From: UBA5336 sp964492485
GTDB taxonomy: Bacteria > Pseudomonadota > Alphaproteobacteria > Caulobacterales > Hyphomonadaceae
Direction: 5' to 3'
DNA length: 37,743 nucleotides
Assembly (NCBI GenBank): GCA_964492485.1
Contig: CAZBKM010000022.1
Span: 1-37,743, forward strand
Within the stretch, counting starts at the first letter, position 1, and each line of letters opens with the position of its first letter. Below the pieces are notes generated by a model. The model was not told the origin of the DNA. It saw only the letters and a list, made by a program, of their open reading frames with translations, and did not search any database. Shown one piece after another: positions 16,272-24,401 of this stretch. Made by a program: the position numbers and the translations under genes.

Positions 16272-16845
16272 GGCGGGTCCGGGGCGCGTGGCGTCCGGCT
16301 CGCCGGCGCGGTCGCCCGTGCCGGTTCGGCCGGATGGCGGCTGGACGCTGGTGGAACTCCTGGTCGTGGTGTTCGTCATCGGATTGATGTCCGGGTTGGT
16401 TGTCATGTCGCTCCCGCCTGGGACGCCCCTTGCCGAGCGGGAGGCGGACCGACTGGCGCGCATTCTCGACCGTACCGCAAAGGAGGCGATCGTGGCCGGA
16501 GAGCCCCTGGCCTGGCGGCTCGACGGGGGCGCGTATCGCCTGGAGCGCTATCGCGACGGAGACTGGCAACCCGCCGACCTGGCGCGCCCGCCGGCGCCCG
16601 TGCCAGCGTCACTGCGCGTGCGCGTGGCGCTCGACGGCGCCGTGGCGGCGGATGCAGGGGGCGATGGCGGTGGTAGGGGCCTTGCCGCCGCGCGCGACGC
16701 CGAGGCGGTGCTCGCCCGTCGCATCATCTTCCTCCCCTATGGCGAGGCGACCCCTGCCGACATCCTGCTACAGGGGACCGGCAGCGAGGCGACGGTTCGC
16801 GTGACCGCAGACGGCGACGTGCAACGGGTGGCAGGAGATGGGTGA
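16237..16845 (+). CDS. gspH: Minor pseudopilin GspH
   Basis: The 202-residue product has the prepilin motif GG-WTLVELLVVVFVIGL, with Glu at +5 but Trp rather than Phe at +1. A GspH-type beta domain follows (about 60-200, EREADRLARILDRTAKEAIVAGEPLAW and later RIIFLPYGEATP). GspH is a minor pseudopilin thought to join the tip complex to the shaft. ATG 16237 overlaps gspG by 35 bp; a GTG at 16288 would avoid the overlap and give a shorter leader, so the start is uncertain. An Ala/Gly/Asp-rich insertion at about 132-150 is loop-like. The gene overlaps gspI by 8 bp. Confidence 0.88.
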   Translation: MPTSATGTSDPRAGPGRVASGSPARSPVPVRPDGGWTLVELLVVVFVIGLMSGLVVMSLPPGTPLAEREADRLARILDRTAKEAIVAGEPLAWRLDGGAYRLERYRDGDWQPADLARPPAPVPASLRVRVALDGAVAADAGGDGGGRGLAAARDAEAVLARRIIFLPYGEATPADILLQGTGSEATVRVTADGDVQRVAGDG

Positions 16846-17239
16846 GCGGGCGAACGCCGAGGCCGGTTTCACGCTTGTGGAGGTGCTGGCGGCCCTGGCC
16901 GTCTTCAGCATCGCCGCCCTCGGTCTCGTCCGCGTTTCCGCTGAGAATGCGCGCACGGCCCAGGTGCTTCAGACCCGGGCAGTGGCGGAGATCGTTGCCG
17001 ATAACGCGCTTGCCAACGTGCTGGTCGATCCCGGACGCCTCGACCGGGCCACAACGCGCGATGTGGTTCCCATGGCCGGCCGCGACTGGGTCGTGGAGCA
17101 GCGTGTGACCGATACCGGAACCAATGGGCTGGTCCAGATCCAGGTCGGTGTCGCGCCCGATCCTGGCGCGCGGGCCCGTCCCGGGGCTGCCCTGATCCCG
17201 GTGGTTCAGCGCTCGGCCTTCAAGCAGGTGCCGCGATGA
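16838..17239 (+). CDS. gspI: Minor pseudopilin GspI
   Basis: GspI starts the pseudopilus tip together with GspJ and GspK. The 133-residue precursor has a short leader (MGERANAEAG) and the site G-FTLVEVLAALAVFSI, with Glu at +5. The GspI core follows, including a conserved ADNALANVLV helix region and the strand GRDWVVEQRV. The start overlaps gspH and the end overlaps gspJ by 4 bp (ATGA), as in a tightly coupled operon. Length is normal for the family. Confidence 0.93.
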   Translation: MGERANAEAGFTLVEVLAALAVFSIAALGLVRVSAENARTAQVLQTRAVAEIVADNALANVLVDPGRLDRATTRDVVPMAGRDWVVEQRVTDTGTNGLVQIQVGVAPDPGARARPGAALIPVVQRSAFKQVPR

Positions 17240-17841
17240 CACGGGAGGCGGGTTTCACACTGGTGGAGGTCATGGTTGCGGTCTTCATCATGGCCATCGT
17301 GACGGCGATGGGTGCCACGCTGATCTCCGACGCGGTGCGCACGCGCGATCAGGTCGGTGCGGTCACGAGCGATGTCGAGGCCCTGCAGCTGGCCCGCGCG
17401 CTTCTGAAGCGGGATCTCGCGCAGATCGTCGATCGCCGCGCCCGGGGACCGTATGGCGATCCGGCGCCGAGTGCGTTCGAGGGCGGTACCGACCTCGACG
17501 GAGAGGCGCTGATGCGCTTCGTCCGCGGCGGGGTCGAAACGCCGGGGTCCGGCGAGGGGTCGCGGCTCCAGGCGGTGGATTACCGCTTCGAGGACGGCGC
17601 CCTGATCCGCCGGACGCGGGCCCATGTGGACGAGGTGCCGGACATGCCCGTCCGCGAGCGGGTGCTGCTGGAGGGGATCGAGCGGCTGGATGTGCGGTTT
17701 CTGACCCGTGGCGGCTGGACCGACGCCTGGGGTGGGCAGGCCGGGGCACCCGGTGCGGCGCCGCTGGCGGTGGAACTGGCGCTGACGCATCGCCGGTTTG
17801 GCGAGATAGAGGCGGTGTTCCTGACGCCGGAGGGCTACTGA
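17236..17841 (+). CDS. gspJ: Minor pseudopilin GspJ
   Basis: The 201-residue precursor has a six-residue leader and the site G-FTLVEVMVAVFIMAI, followed by the GspJ domain. Typical stretches are LARALLKRDLAQIVDR, the FVRGG strand, RLQAVDYRFEDGALIRRT and the late ERLDVRFLTRGGWTDAW. GspJ binds GspI and GspK in the quasi-helical tip complex that contacts the secretin. The start overlaps the gspI stop (ATGA) and its stop shares one base with the gspK start (TGATG). Confidence 0.93.
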   Translation: MTREAGFTLVEVMVAVFIMAIVTAMGATLISDAVRTRDQVGAVTSDVEALQLARALLKRDLAQIVDRRARGPYGDPAPSAFEGGTDLDGEALMRFVRGGVETPGSGEGSRLQAVDYRFEDGALIRRTRAHVDEVPDMPVRERVLLEGIERLDVRFLTRGGWTDAWGGQAGAPGAAPLAVELALTHRRFGEIEAVFLTPEGY

Positions 17842-18833
17842 TGCGGCCGGAACCCACCGCACGCGAGACGGGTGCCGCGCTCATTTCGGCGATGATGATC
17901 GTCTCGGTGATGGCGGTCGTCGCTATGGGCGTGCTCGACGCGCTGCGCCTGTCGGTCCGGCTGTCGCTGAACCTCGAGGATCGCGAGCAGGCGAATCTCT
18001 ATGCCCTGGGGGCCGAGGAACTGGCGGCCGCGCGCATCTCCGAAGCCTGGCGGATCGAGCAGACGCGCCAGCCGGTGCTCGACGAGATGATGGGCGAGCC
18101 GTTCCTGTTTCCGATACCCGACGGGCAGATCCGCGGGGTCGCTCGGGACGGAGCGAACTGTCTGAACGTCAACAGCGTGGTGACCTCGGACGGGGAGGGC
18201 GGCTTGCAGCCCGATCCCGAGGGCCGGGCGCGGCTTGCCCGTCTGCTCGACCTCCTGGGCGTGCCACCGGGCGAGAGCGAGGCCATAGCGGCGGCCGTCG
18301 CCGACTGGATCGACACCGATGCCCGGCCCGGCCTGGGTGGGGCGGAGGACAGCTACTATGGCAGTCTCGCCGAGCCATATCGGACGGGCGAGACGTACAT
18401 GGCGGATGTCTCCGAAATTCGGCAGGTGCGGGGCATGACCCCGCAGCTCGCCGATGCGCTGGCCCCCTTTCTCTGCGCCCGTCCGAGCGCAGCGCCCAGC
18501 GTCCTGAACCTGAACACGCTGACCCTGGAGCAGAGCCCGCTTCTGGCGGCATATCTTGGCGCACCCTACGAGACCGACCGCGCGGCGCGGATCCTGGCGG
18601 AGCGCCCGGTGGGCGGCTGGCGCGAGGTGTCGAGCGTGTTCGCGCTGTCCCTGCTGCAGGAGCCCCAGATATCCCCAGAGGATCAGGCGCTTTACGGCCT
18701 CTCCTCGTCCGTCTACGACGTGGCCCTCGAGGTCGACTATCGCGGGACCCGGGTGACCCTGACCACCAGCCTGGCCGTGGAGGACAGCGGCCGCGTGTCC
18801 ACCCTGTCCCGACGCTATGGGGTCCTGCAATGA
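17841..18833 (+). CDS. gspK: Tip pseudopilin GspK
   Basis: GspK caps the pseudopilus. The 330-residue protein has the site G-AALISAMMIVSVMAVVAMG. It lacks Glu at +5, which is the defining feature of GspK and fits a subunit with nothing above it. The large alpha-helical domain shows CLNVNSVV, VADWIDTDARPGLGGAEDSYY (residues about 153-173), the PSVLNLNTLT helix-hairpin-like region and RAARILAERPVGGWREVSSV. Asp and Glu residues near DTDARPG correspond to the calcium site seen in the family. It overlaps gspL by 4 bp (ATGA). Confidence 0.94.
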   Translation: MRPEPTARETGAALISAMMIVSVMAVVAMGVLDALRLSVRLSLNLEDREQANLYALGAEELAAARISEAWRIEQTRQPVLDEMMGEPFLFPIPDGQIRGVARDGANCLNVNSVVTSDGEGGLQPDPEGRARLARLLDLLGVPPGESEAIAAAVADWIDTDARPGLGGAEDSYYGSLAEPYRTGETYMADVSEIRQVRGMTPQLADALAPFLCARPSAAPSVLNLNTLTLEQSPLLAAYLGAPYETDRAARILAERPVGGWREVSSVFALSLLQEPQISPEDQALYGLSSSVYDVALEVDYRGTRVTLTTSLAVEDSGRVSTLSRRYGVLQ

Positions 18834-20008
18834 GCGATCATCTGGTGGCCTTCGCCGGCGAGACGCTGGACGCGCCCCTTGTCTGGCGCCGCCTGACGGC
18901 CCAAGGGGCGGTTGCCGAGGCCGGCACCGGGGCGCTCGGCTCGCTCGCCAGCCACGGCGATCCTGTTCTGACCCTTGTGCTTCCCGGCCAGTTGGTGAGC
19001 GCGCGCGACGCCCATTTGCCGGTTCGGTCCGAACGCCAGGCCAGGGGGGCGGCGCCCTTCGCGATCGAGGATGAACTGGGTGTCGATCCCGAACGGTTGC
19101 ATTTCGCGCTGGCGCCTGCGCGGGCCGGTCGCGACGGGCGCCGCATGGTCTATGCGGCCGACGCCGAGCTGATCGAGCGTTGGACCCTCGCAGCGCGCGA
19201 CGCGGGCTTTGGGTCACCGCGTCTGTTGGCGGATTTCATGGCCCTGCCGGCACGGGAAGCTGGCGGGACGGCCGTCGTGCTGGATGACCGGATCGTATTG
19301 CGCCATGGCGATTGGGGCTCAGCGGTGGACCGTGCGCTTGCGGACGTGGTTCTGGAGACATTGCTGGAGCGCCTGGGTGGCGCGGGCGCCTTCGAAACGC
19401 TCGCGAGCAGCGATGGCCTGCATGTGGGGCGGATTGCGCAAGACCGGTCCGATGCATCGCCATTCGACAGTCTCGCACGCGGCGCCGTACGCACCGATCT
19501 CGTATTGCGGGCGGCCGCGCGGGCGTCGGCTGGCGAACGCGACGCGCTGGCGCGATGGCGCGGACCGGCGGCGCTGGCCGCCAGTGCCCTGTTGGCGCTT
19601 GGGGGTGCGAACTGGGTTGAAGCCCGCGCGCTGATGCAGGAAGCCCGGACGGTGCGTGGCGAAGCCGAGCGCATGTTTCTGGAGTCCTTCCCCGACGTGA
19701 CGCGCGTCACCAATCTTCGTGCGCAACTCCGGGAGATGAACCGTGGCGGCGAGAGCGGCGCCCCGGACTTTCTGCGTCTGTCGGCCATGATGGCGACCGG
19801 ATTGGACACCGTGCCGGAGGTAGAGGTCGACACGATACGTTACGACGAGCAGACCGGCGTCCTGACCGCAACGGTTCTCTTTTCGAGCTACGATGCGCTG
19901 GCGCGGTTTCGCCAGTCGGTCGAGGCGGCCGGCGGTGCGGTCGAGGAGGGCGGTTCCCGCCAGGTTGGCGACCGGCGCGCCGGCGAGATCCGGGTGAGGG
20001 CGACATGA
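18830..20008 (+). CDS. gspL: T2SS platform protein GspL
   Basis: GspL holds GspE at the membrane and pairs with GspM. The 392-residue product has a cytoplasmic actin-like part (about 1-235: LPVRSERQARGAAPFAIEDELG, FALAPAR, YAADAELIERW). One membrane segment follows (about 245-264, PAALAASALLALGGANWVEA), then a periplasmic coiled and ferredoxin-like domain (about 265-392, including ARFRQSVEAAGGAVEEG). The layout and the neighbour genes define it more clearly than sequence motifs, as GspL varies greatly. The stop overlaps gspM by 4 bp. Confidence 0.9.
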   Translation: MSDHLVAFAGETLDAPLVWRRLTAQGAVAEAGTGALGSLASHGDPVLTLVLPGQLVSARDAHLPVRSERQARGAAPFAIEDELGVDPERLHFALAPARAGRDGRRMVYAADAELIERWTLAARDAGFGSPRLLADFMALPAREAGGTAVVLDDRIVLRHGDWGSAVDRALADVVLETLLERLGGAGAFETLASSDGLHVGRIAQDRSDASPFDSLARGAVRTDLVLRAAARASAGERDALARWRGPAALAASALLALGGANWVEARALMQEARTVRGEAERMFLESFPDVTRVTNLRAQLREMNRGGESGAPDFLRLSAMMATGLDTVPEVEVDTIRYDEQTGVLTATVLFSSYDALARFRQSVEAAGGAVEEGGSRQVGDRRAGEIRVRAT

Positions 20009-20472
20009 TCCGCGCCTGGTGGTCTGCCCGGGAACCGCGCGAACGGGTGCTGCTTCTCCTGGCCCTTGGCCTGAGCCTGGCGGCCGTGCTCTGGCAGGGC
20101 GTCCTCGTGCCGTCACGCATGGCGGTCGAGACGGCGGAGCGGCGGCTGGAAATCGCGCTTGCCGATCTCGCCAGCGTCCGGGCCGCGCGAGAAGCTGGTG
20201 CAGGTGCCCGGGCCGCACCGACCCGCGACCAGCCTCTGCAATCGGTGCTCAGCGAGACGGCCGATCTGTATGGCCTGACCATTTCGCGTATTTCTCCGGC
20301 GGAGAATGAAGGCCTGAACATCTGGCTCGACGAGGTGTCGCCCCAACTCCTCTACGCCTGGATTTCCGAACTGGAGGCGCGACATGGCGTTCGCGTCGGC
20401 AAGGCATCCCTGCGTCGCGAGGGCGAGTCCGGCCGCATCGCCGCGAACCTTTATCTGGAACGGGACATCTGA
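20005..20472 (+). CDS. gspM: T2SS platform protein GspM
   Basis: This 155-residue bitopic protein has a short cytoplasmic N-terminus (IRAWWSAREPRERVLLLLA, typical of GspM), one membrane segment (about 13-35), an amphipathic coiled region (about 38-65) and a small periplasmic ferredoxin-like domain (about 75-150, with LLYAWISELEARHGVRVGKASL). It would form a dimer with GspL around the GspE/GspF motor. It overlaps gspL (ATGA), and gspN starts 4 bp after its stop. Identification rests on domain layout and operon order. Confidence 0.88.
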   Translation: MIRAWWSAREPRERVLLLLALGLSLAAVLWQGVLVPSRMAVETAERRLEIALADLASVRAAREAGAGARAAPTRDQPLQSVLSETADLYGLTISRISPAENEGLNIWLDEVSPQLLYAWISELEARHGVRVGKASLRREGESGRIAANLYLERDI

Positions 20473-20476
20473 CGCC

Positions 20477-21256
20477 ATGTGGACACGGATCGGTCTCATC
20501 GCCCTGTTCATACTGGTCTTTCTCTGCGCGCTGGTTGCCCGTTTCCCGCTGGCCTATGCGTTGGAGCGGGCCGGGCTCGAACGGGCGGGCGTGAGCCATG
20601 AACGCGTCAGCGGCACCGTCTGGTCGGGCCGTGTCGCGGGGCTCACCGTGATGGGCCAGCCGCTGGGACGCGTGACGCTGGATCTGCAGCCCGGGGCGTT
20701 GCTGTCCGGTGAGCTTGCCTATCGACTGGCCTTCGAGGGCGAGACGGGCGAGGGCAGGGGCCGGATCGCGCTCGGCCCCGACGGAACCGTGCATGTCCGT
20801 GACCTCGTCGCCGACATCGACGTGCAGTCGCTGCGCCGTCTTCAGCCGCAACTGCGCCAGGTTCCCTCACAGCTGCAGGTTACGCTTCCGCACCTGGTGC
20901 TGGGACCCGACAGGCGTTGCCGGACCGCTGCGGGTCAGGTCCGCACCGATGTGCTCGAAGCCATCGGAGCGAGACTCGACTGGAGAGGACCGGTGCTCGA
21001 CGGTCGACTGGGCTGTGAGGATGGCGCACTGGCGCTCATGCTCGCAGGAGGCGACCCAGGCGGCGAGCGTATTGACGTCGACGGCGAGGTGGCGCTGGAC
21101 ACGCAGACCTATCGTGTCGAGGCGCGGATCTCGACCGGGGTGGCGCGGGTCGCGGAAACGGTCCGGGCGCTTGGCTTTGCCGGGGCCGACGGTACCTATG
21201 TCTATCGCAAGACCAACGCGCCGCCGGCCGGTGCCGATCTCGGAGGCCAGAGATGA
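20477..21256 (+). CDS. gspN: T2SS protein GspN
   Basis: The 259-residue protein has an N-terminal membrane anchor (about 5-25, IGLIALFILVFLCALVA), then the GspN signature FPLAYALERAGL and SGTVWSGRVAGLTVMGQPLGRVTLDLQP (given in two parts: SGTVWSGRVAGL, then QPLGRVTLDLQP), and a beta-rich periplasmic domain resembling AsmA-like lipid-transfer folds. GspN is accessory and is missing from many T2SSs. ATG 20477 is chosen because it puts the anchor at the N-terminus; an in-frame ATG at 20384 lies within gspM. The stop overlaps the next gene (ATGA). Confidence 0.88.
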   Translation: MWTRIGLIALFILVFLCALVARFPLAYALERAGLERAGVSHERVSGTVWSGRVAGLTVMGQPLGRVTLDLQPGALLSGELAYRLAFEGETGEGRGRIALGPDGTVHVRDLVADIDVQSLRRLQPQLRQVPSQLQVTLPHLVLGPDRRCRTAAGQVRTDVLEAIGARLDWRGPVLDGRLGCEDGALALMLAGGDPGGERIDVDGEVALDTQTYRVEARISTGVARVAETVRALGFAGADGTYVYRKTNAPPAGADLGGQR

Positions 21257-21831
21257 TCCTTGCCCTGCAGGCGCCCTATCCGCCCCACCTTCAAAGGCGA
21301 GGGCCGATATCAGCCTTGGTGCGACCCGTTGCGCCCCTTATCGCGCTTCTTGTGGCCGGTGTCCTTGTCCTTGGAGGCTGCGCCTCGGGCGGGACGCCGT
21401 CCCGGACGTCCGGTACGGCCTCCGACGGCGAGGCAATCATCGGCGACCCTGACGGACTGGAGATCGGCGGCCTGCCGCCCCGGCAACTCGAGGAGGGCGA
21501 GTGTGGCCTGTTTCTCTTCACGCCCCGGCCGACGGCGCGCTTCGTCTTCTTCTCGAATGCGGCGCGCGCGACAGGCGAGATGCGGATCGATGGCGACCTT
21601 GTCACCTTCGCGCGGACTGCGACCGATGGTGAGGTGTTCGACCAGCACTTCGCCGAAAGCGAGTACCGGGCGCCGGCCCAGGGCCTGGTCCTGTCACTGT
21701 CCCTCCGGCCGGCGGGTCGGATGCAGGGTGGCACCCGTGTCGAGAGCGGTGCCATTCGTGTGCGCAAGACCGATGGCTGGTCCATGGTTGTTCCCGTGGC
21801 GGGTGCCACGGCCTGCGGTCCGCAGGGCTAG
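21253..21831 (+). CDS. Small lipoprotein closing the T2SS operon; possible pilotin
   Basis: I do not recognise the family. The 192-residue reading has a lipoprotein signal ending LVLGGC (Cys43 from ATG 21253). A GTG at 21319 would give a conventional 20-residue signal and may be the true start, although the ATG overlaps the gspN stop in the ATGA manner used throughout this operon. The mature part is beta-rich with a second and third Cys (GECGLFLFTPR and ATACGPQG) that could form a disulfide. Its place at the end of a T2SS operon, where no pilotin (GspS/AspS) is otherwise encoded, makes it a candidate to guide GspD to the outer membrane. That role is inference only. Confidence 0.55.
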   Translation: MILALQAPYPPHLQRRGPISALVRPVAPLIALLVAGVLVLGGCASGGTPSRTSGTASDGEAIIGDPDGLEIGGLPPRQLEEGECGLFLFTPRPTARFVFFSNAARATGEMRIDGDLVTFARTATDGEVFDQHFAESEYRAPAQGLVLSLSLRPAGRMQGGTRVESGAIRVRKTDGWSMVVPVAGATACGPQG

Positions 21832-21845
21832 CGCTGGGCCCCCTC

Positions 21846-22844
21846 ATGGCGATGGCGGCCACCCGCGCCCTTCCCACGCCCGATGACGTCGCAGCGGCGG
21901 CGCGCCGGATTGCCGGACACGCCGTGGAGACGCCCGTGCTCCGGCATCCCGCGCTCGACGCGGCGGCCGGGGCAACGGTTCTGGTCAAGGCGGAATGCCT
22001 GCAGGTCACCGGCAGTTTCAAGATCCGCGGCGCCACCAATCGGCTTGTGCAGATTGCAGCGGGAGCGGCCCCTGGCGGCGTGGTCGCGTTCTCGTCGGGC
22101 AACCATGCCCAGGGCGTTGCGCGCGCGGCACGCCGCCTTGGCCTTGCCGCCGAGATCGTGATGCCGGCCGATGTTCCGGCGGTAAAGCGCGAGGGCGTGC
22201 GTGCGGATGGTGCGGTCATCCGGCCCTACGATCGTGAGACGGACTCGCGCGAAGCGATTGCCGAGGCGCTGGCGGCCGCACGGGGGGCGATCCTCGTTCC
22301 AAGCTATGACGATCCCGACATTGTGGCGGGCCAGGGTACGGTCGGGTTGGAGTTCGCCCGCCAGGCCGAGGCCTTGGGTGGGCCGCTGGACGCCCTGATC
22401 TGTTGTGCCGGTGGGGGTGGGTTGATCTCCGGGATCGCCCTGGCGCTGGAGGCGGTCTCGCCGCGAACCCGGATCTGGACCGCGGAGCCGGACGGACACG
22501 ATGACTGGGCCCGGTCCCTGGCGGCGGGCCTGCCTCTGTCAAATGCGCCGGGCACACGTTCGATCTGTGACGCGATCCTGACACCGGCACCCGGACGAAT
22601 TCCCTGGGCCGTGGCGAAGGATCGTCTGGCCGGCGGGCTGTCGGTCAGCGATGCGGACGTGCGTGCCGCCATGCGCTTCGCCTTCCGTCACCTGAAGCTG
22701 GTGGTCGAGCCCGGTGGTGCGGTGGCCCTGGCAGCGGCGCTGCGCGGGGTCGGTCCCGACCTGACCGGCCGCCGTGTGGGTCTGGTGCTCAGCGGCGGAA
22801 ACGTCGATCCGGCCACCTATGCCGCGATCCTGGCGGAGGATTAA
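21846..22844 (+). CDS. PLP-dependent threonine/serine dehydratase-like enzyme
   Basis: The 332-residue protein is a fold-type II PLP enzyme. K59 in GSFKIRGA is the Schiff-base lysine, SSGNHAQGVA binds the cofactor phosphate side, CCAGGGGLISG is the phosphate loop, and LSGGNVDP lies near the end. It lacks the C-terminal ACT regulatory domain of biosynthetic IlvA, so it resembles catabolic threonine dehydratase, serine racemase or related enzymes that turn threonine or serine into oxoacids and ammonia. It begins 14 bp after the lipoprotein gene and may be read from the end of the T2SS transcript, but nothing connects its function to secretion. Substrate is not decided by the sequence. Confidence 0.88.
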   Translation: MAMAATRALPTPDDVAAAARRIAGHAVETPVLRHPALDAAAGATVLVKAECLQVTGSFKIRGATNRLVQIAAGAAPGGVVAFSSGNHAQGVARAARRLGLAAEIVMPADVPAVKREGVRADGAVIRPYDRETDSREAIAEALAAARGAILVPSYDDPDIVAGQGTVGLEFARQAEALGGPLDALICCAGGGGLISGIALALEAVSPRTRIWTAEPDGHDDWARSLAAGLPLSNAPGTRSICDAILTPAPGRIPWAVAKDRLAGGLSVSDADVRAAMRFAFRHLKLVVEPGGAVALAAALRGVGPDLTGRRVGLVLSGGNVDPATYAAILAED

Positions 22845-23002
22845 TGTAACGCCCGCCGACGGTGCTAATCTCTCCCAATCGGCAGGAACAGTCATAAGAC
22901 AAGCAAGTTCGGAGCGGTTGGACTCGGTTGCGAACGGAGACTTGCGCAAGGACAATTATGTAGAGCGGCGGTCTGGAGTGAAACGAAAGACTGGCGCTTA
23001 AA
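22845..23002. other. Intergenic segment without a recognisable gene
   Basis: This is the first part of the 382-bp gap between the convergent dehydratase and metC genes. Composition is noticeably less GC-rich than the flanks. I see no open frame with a ribosome-binding site and no strong hairpin here. The palindromic element and hairpin that fill the rest of the gap are listed separately. Confidence 0.5.
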
Positions 23003-23103
23003 GCATTTTCGAGCGAAGTGGGCACCGGTTCGCGTTAAGAAAATGCTCAAAAACAAGAACATAGCGCATCTTCACTGACTCCGATTGACTTGAAGATGCG
23101 CTA
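23003..23103. repeat. Rhizobial-type intergenic palindromic mosaic element (RIME-like)
   Basis: This block of about 101 bp has two inverted repeats. The first (23003-23046) has outer arms GCATTTTC/GAAAATGC and inner arms GCGAA/TTCGC around GTGGGCACCGG. The second (23062-23103) has perfect 13-bp arms TAGCGCATCTTCA/TGAAGATGCGCTA and a 16-base loop. The order, size and the core around GCGAAGTGG, CCGGTTCGCGT and AAGAAAATGC match, from memory, the dispersed palindromic elements common in Rhizobiales genomes. It lies between convergent genes, where it could also end transcription. Confidence 0.7.
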
Positions 23104-23117
23104 AGGGCGTTTTCAGG

Positions 23118-23136
23118 CGAGGCGGAAACCGCCTCG
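23118..23136. terminator. 8-bp GC hairpin downstream of metC
   Basis: CGAGGCGG and CCGCCTCG pair across an AAA loop. It lies 91 bp beyond the metC stop on the minus strand, next to the palindromic element. There is no good T-run on either side, so termination is only a moderate guess. Confidence 0.45.
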
Positions 23137-23226
23137 GGTCTGGAAAGTCGTCGACGGCTGGTCTTTGAACCGGGTCCGCAGAAGGTGAAATCGGTCTGGG
23201 ATGGGTGCGGATGGCGCGTCCGCGTC

Positions 23227-24393
23227 TCAGCCGGGTGCCACCAGATGCGCCGACAGGGCTGCGTCCAGATCGGCGATCAGATCCTCGACGGCTTCCAGTC
23301 CGGCGTGGAGTCGGATCAGAGGACCTGACCGATGCTCTGTCCAGTCGCCGGGCTCGCGGCGAAGCTGTGGATCGCACGGCAGGACGAGACTTTCGAAACC
23401 GCCCCAGCTGAAGCCCATGCCGAACAGGTCCAGCGCGCTCAGAAAGCGGTCGACGGCGCCGTCGGGCTGGGGATGGAGAACGAGACCAAACAGGCCGGAA
23501 CTGCCGGTGAAATCCCGGCGCCACAGGGCATGGTCGGGGTGTTGCGGCAGGGCAGGGTGCAGCACGTCCGCCACTTCCGGGCGGGTCCGCAGCCACTCGG
23601 CCAGTGTCAGGGCGGTCGCCTCGTGCTGGGTCAGGCGCGTGGCCAGCGTCCGCAGCCCGCGAAGCGCGAGATAGGCTTCGTCGGGACCAAGCGTGCTGCC
23701 CCAGTCTTCCGCGCAGGCCTCCACCAGTTGGGCGATGTCGGGGTCGCGGCACATGACCGCGCCGCCAAAGGCGTCGGCATGGCCGACGGCGTATTTGGTG
23801 AGCGCCTGGACCGAAACGTCGACCCCCAGCGCCAGCGGCTTGTGAAACATGCCCGCGCTCCAGGTATTGTCCATCACCGTGCGAACCCCCCGGGCACGGG
23901 CGACCTCGACGATGGCTGGGGTGTCATGCACCTCGAACGTCAACGACCCTGGCGATTCGAGGTAGATGGCGCGGGTGTTGGGTCGGATCATCTCGCCAAT
24001 CCCGCTGCCGATACGGGGAGGGAAGGGCGTCGCTTCGACCCCCATGCGCGAGAGGCGCCGCTGGCAAAAGCGCCGGGTCGGACCATAAAGGCTGTCGGAG
24101 ATGAGCACATGATCGCCCGCCGAGACGAGGGCGGCGATGGCAAGCGCATTGGCCGCCAGCCCATTGGGCGTGAGCCATGCCGTCTCGGCGCCTTCAAGCG
24201 TACAGAGTGCGGCTTCGAGCTCCCGGTGGACCGTCAGACCCATGCGTCCATAGGTCGGCTTGGCGCCGTAGAGTTTGCCGGGATCCCGGATCAGAACAGT
24301 GGAGGCGCGCTCCACGGGCGGGTTCACGGTTTCCGGCTGCATCCGTCCCAGCCGGGTGTGCACGAGTCGCGTGGAAAGGTGGCGTTCGCTCAT
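23227..24393 (-). CDS. metC: Cystathionine beta-lyase-type PLP enzyme
   Basis: This enzyme of the Cys/Met transsulfuration family would split cystathionine to homocysteine, pyruvate and ammonia for methionine synthesis. The 388-residue product shows PPVERASTVL, YGRMGLTVHRELE (PLP-phosphate Tyr/Arg), the substrate-side ISDSLYGPTR, MDNTWSAG (Asp to the pyridine nitrogen), and K200 in QALTKYAVGHAD. The late SWGGFESL favours beta-lyase over gamma-synthase. The start at ATG 24393 (MSERHLSTRL) lies 8 bp after the sseA stop; a longer frame to 24447 runs back into sseA. Last gene of a three-gene sulfur operon. Confidence 0.92.
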   Translation of the reverse strand: MSERHLSTRLVHTRLGRMQPETVNPPVERASTVLIRDPGKLYGAKPTYGRMGLTVHRELEAALCTLEGAETAWLTPNGLAANALAIAALVSAGDHVLISDSLYGPTRRFCQRRLSRMGVEATPFPPRIGSGIGEMIRPNTRAIYLESPGSLTFEVHDTPAIVEVARARGVRTVMDNTWSAGMFHKPLALGVDVSVQALTKYAVGHADAFGGAVMCRDPDIAQLVEACAEDWGSTLGPDEAYLALRGLRTLATRLTQHEATALTLAEWLRTRPEVADVLHPALPQHPDHALWRRDFTGSSGLFGLVLHPQPDGAVDRFLSALDLFGMGFSWGGFESLVLPCDPQLRREPGDWTEHRSGPLIRLHAGLEAVEDLIADLDAALSAHLVAPG

Positions 24394-24401
24394 GGGGCGT
24401 C

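Noticed and set aside
22845..23002. A small gene in the dehydratase-metC gap
   Set aside because: The short frames have no ribosome-binding site and the longest run back into the dehydratase gene.
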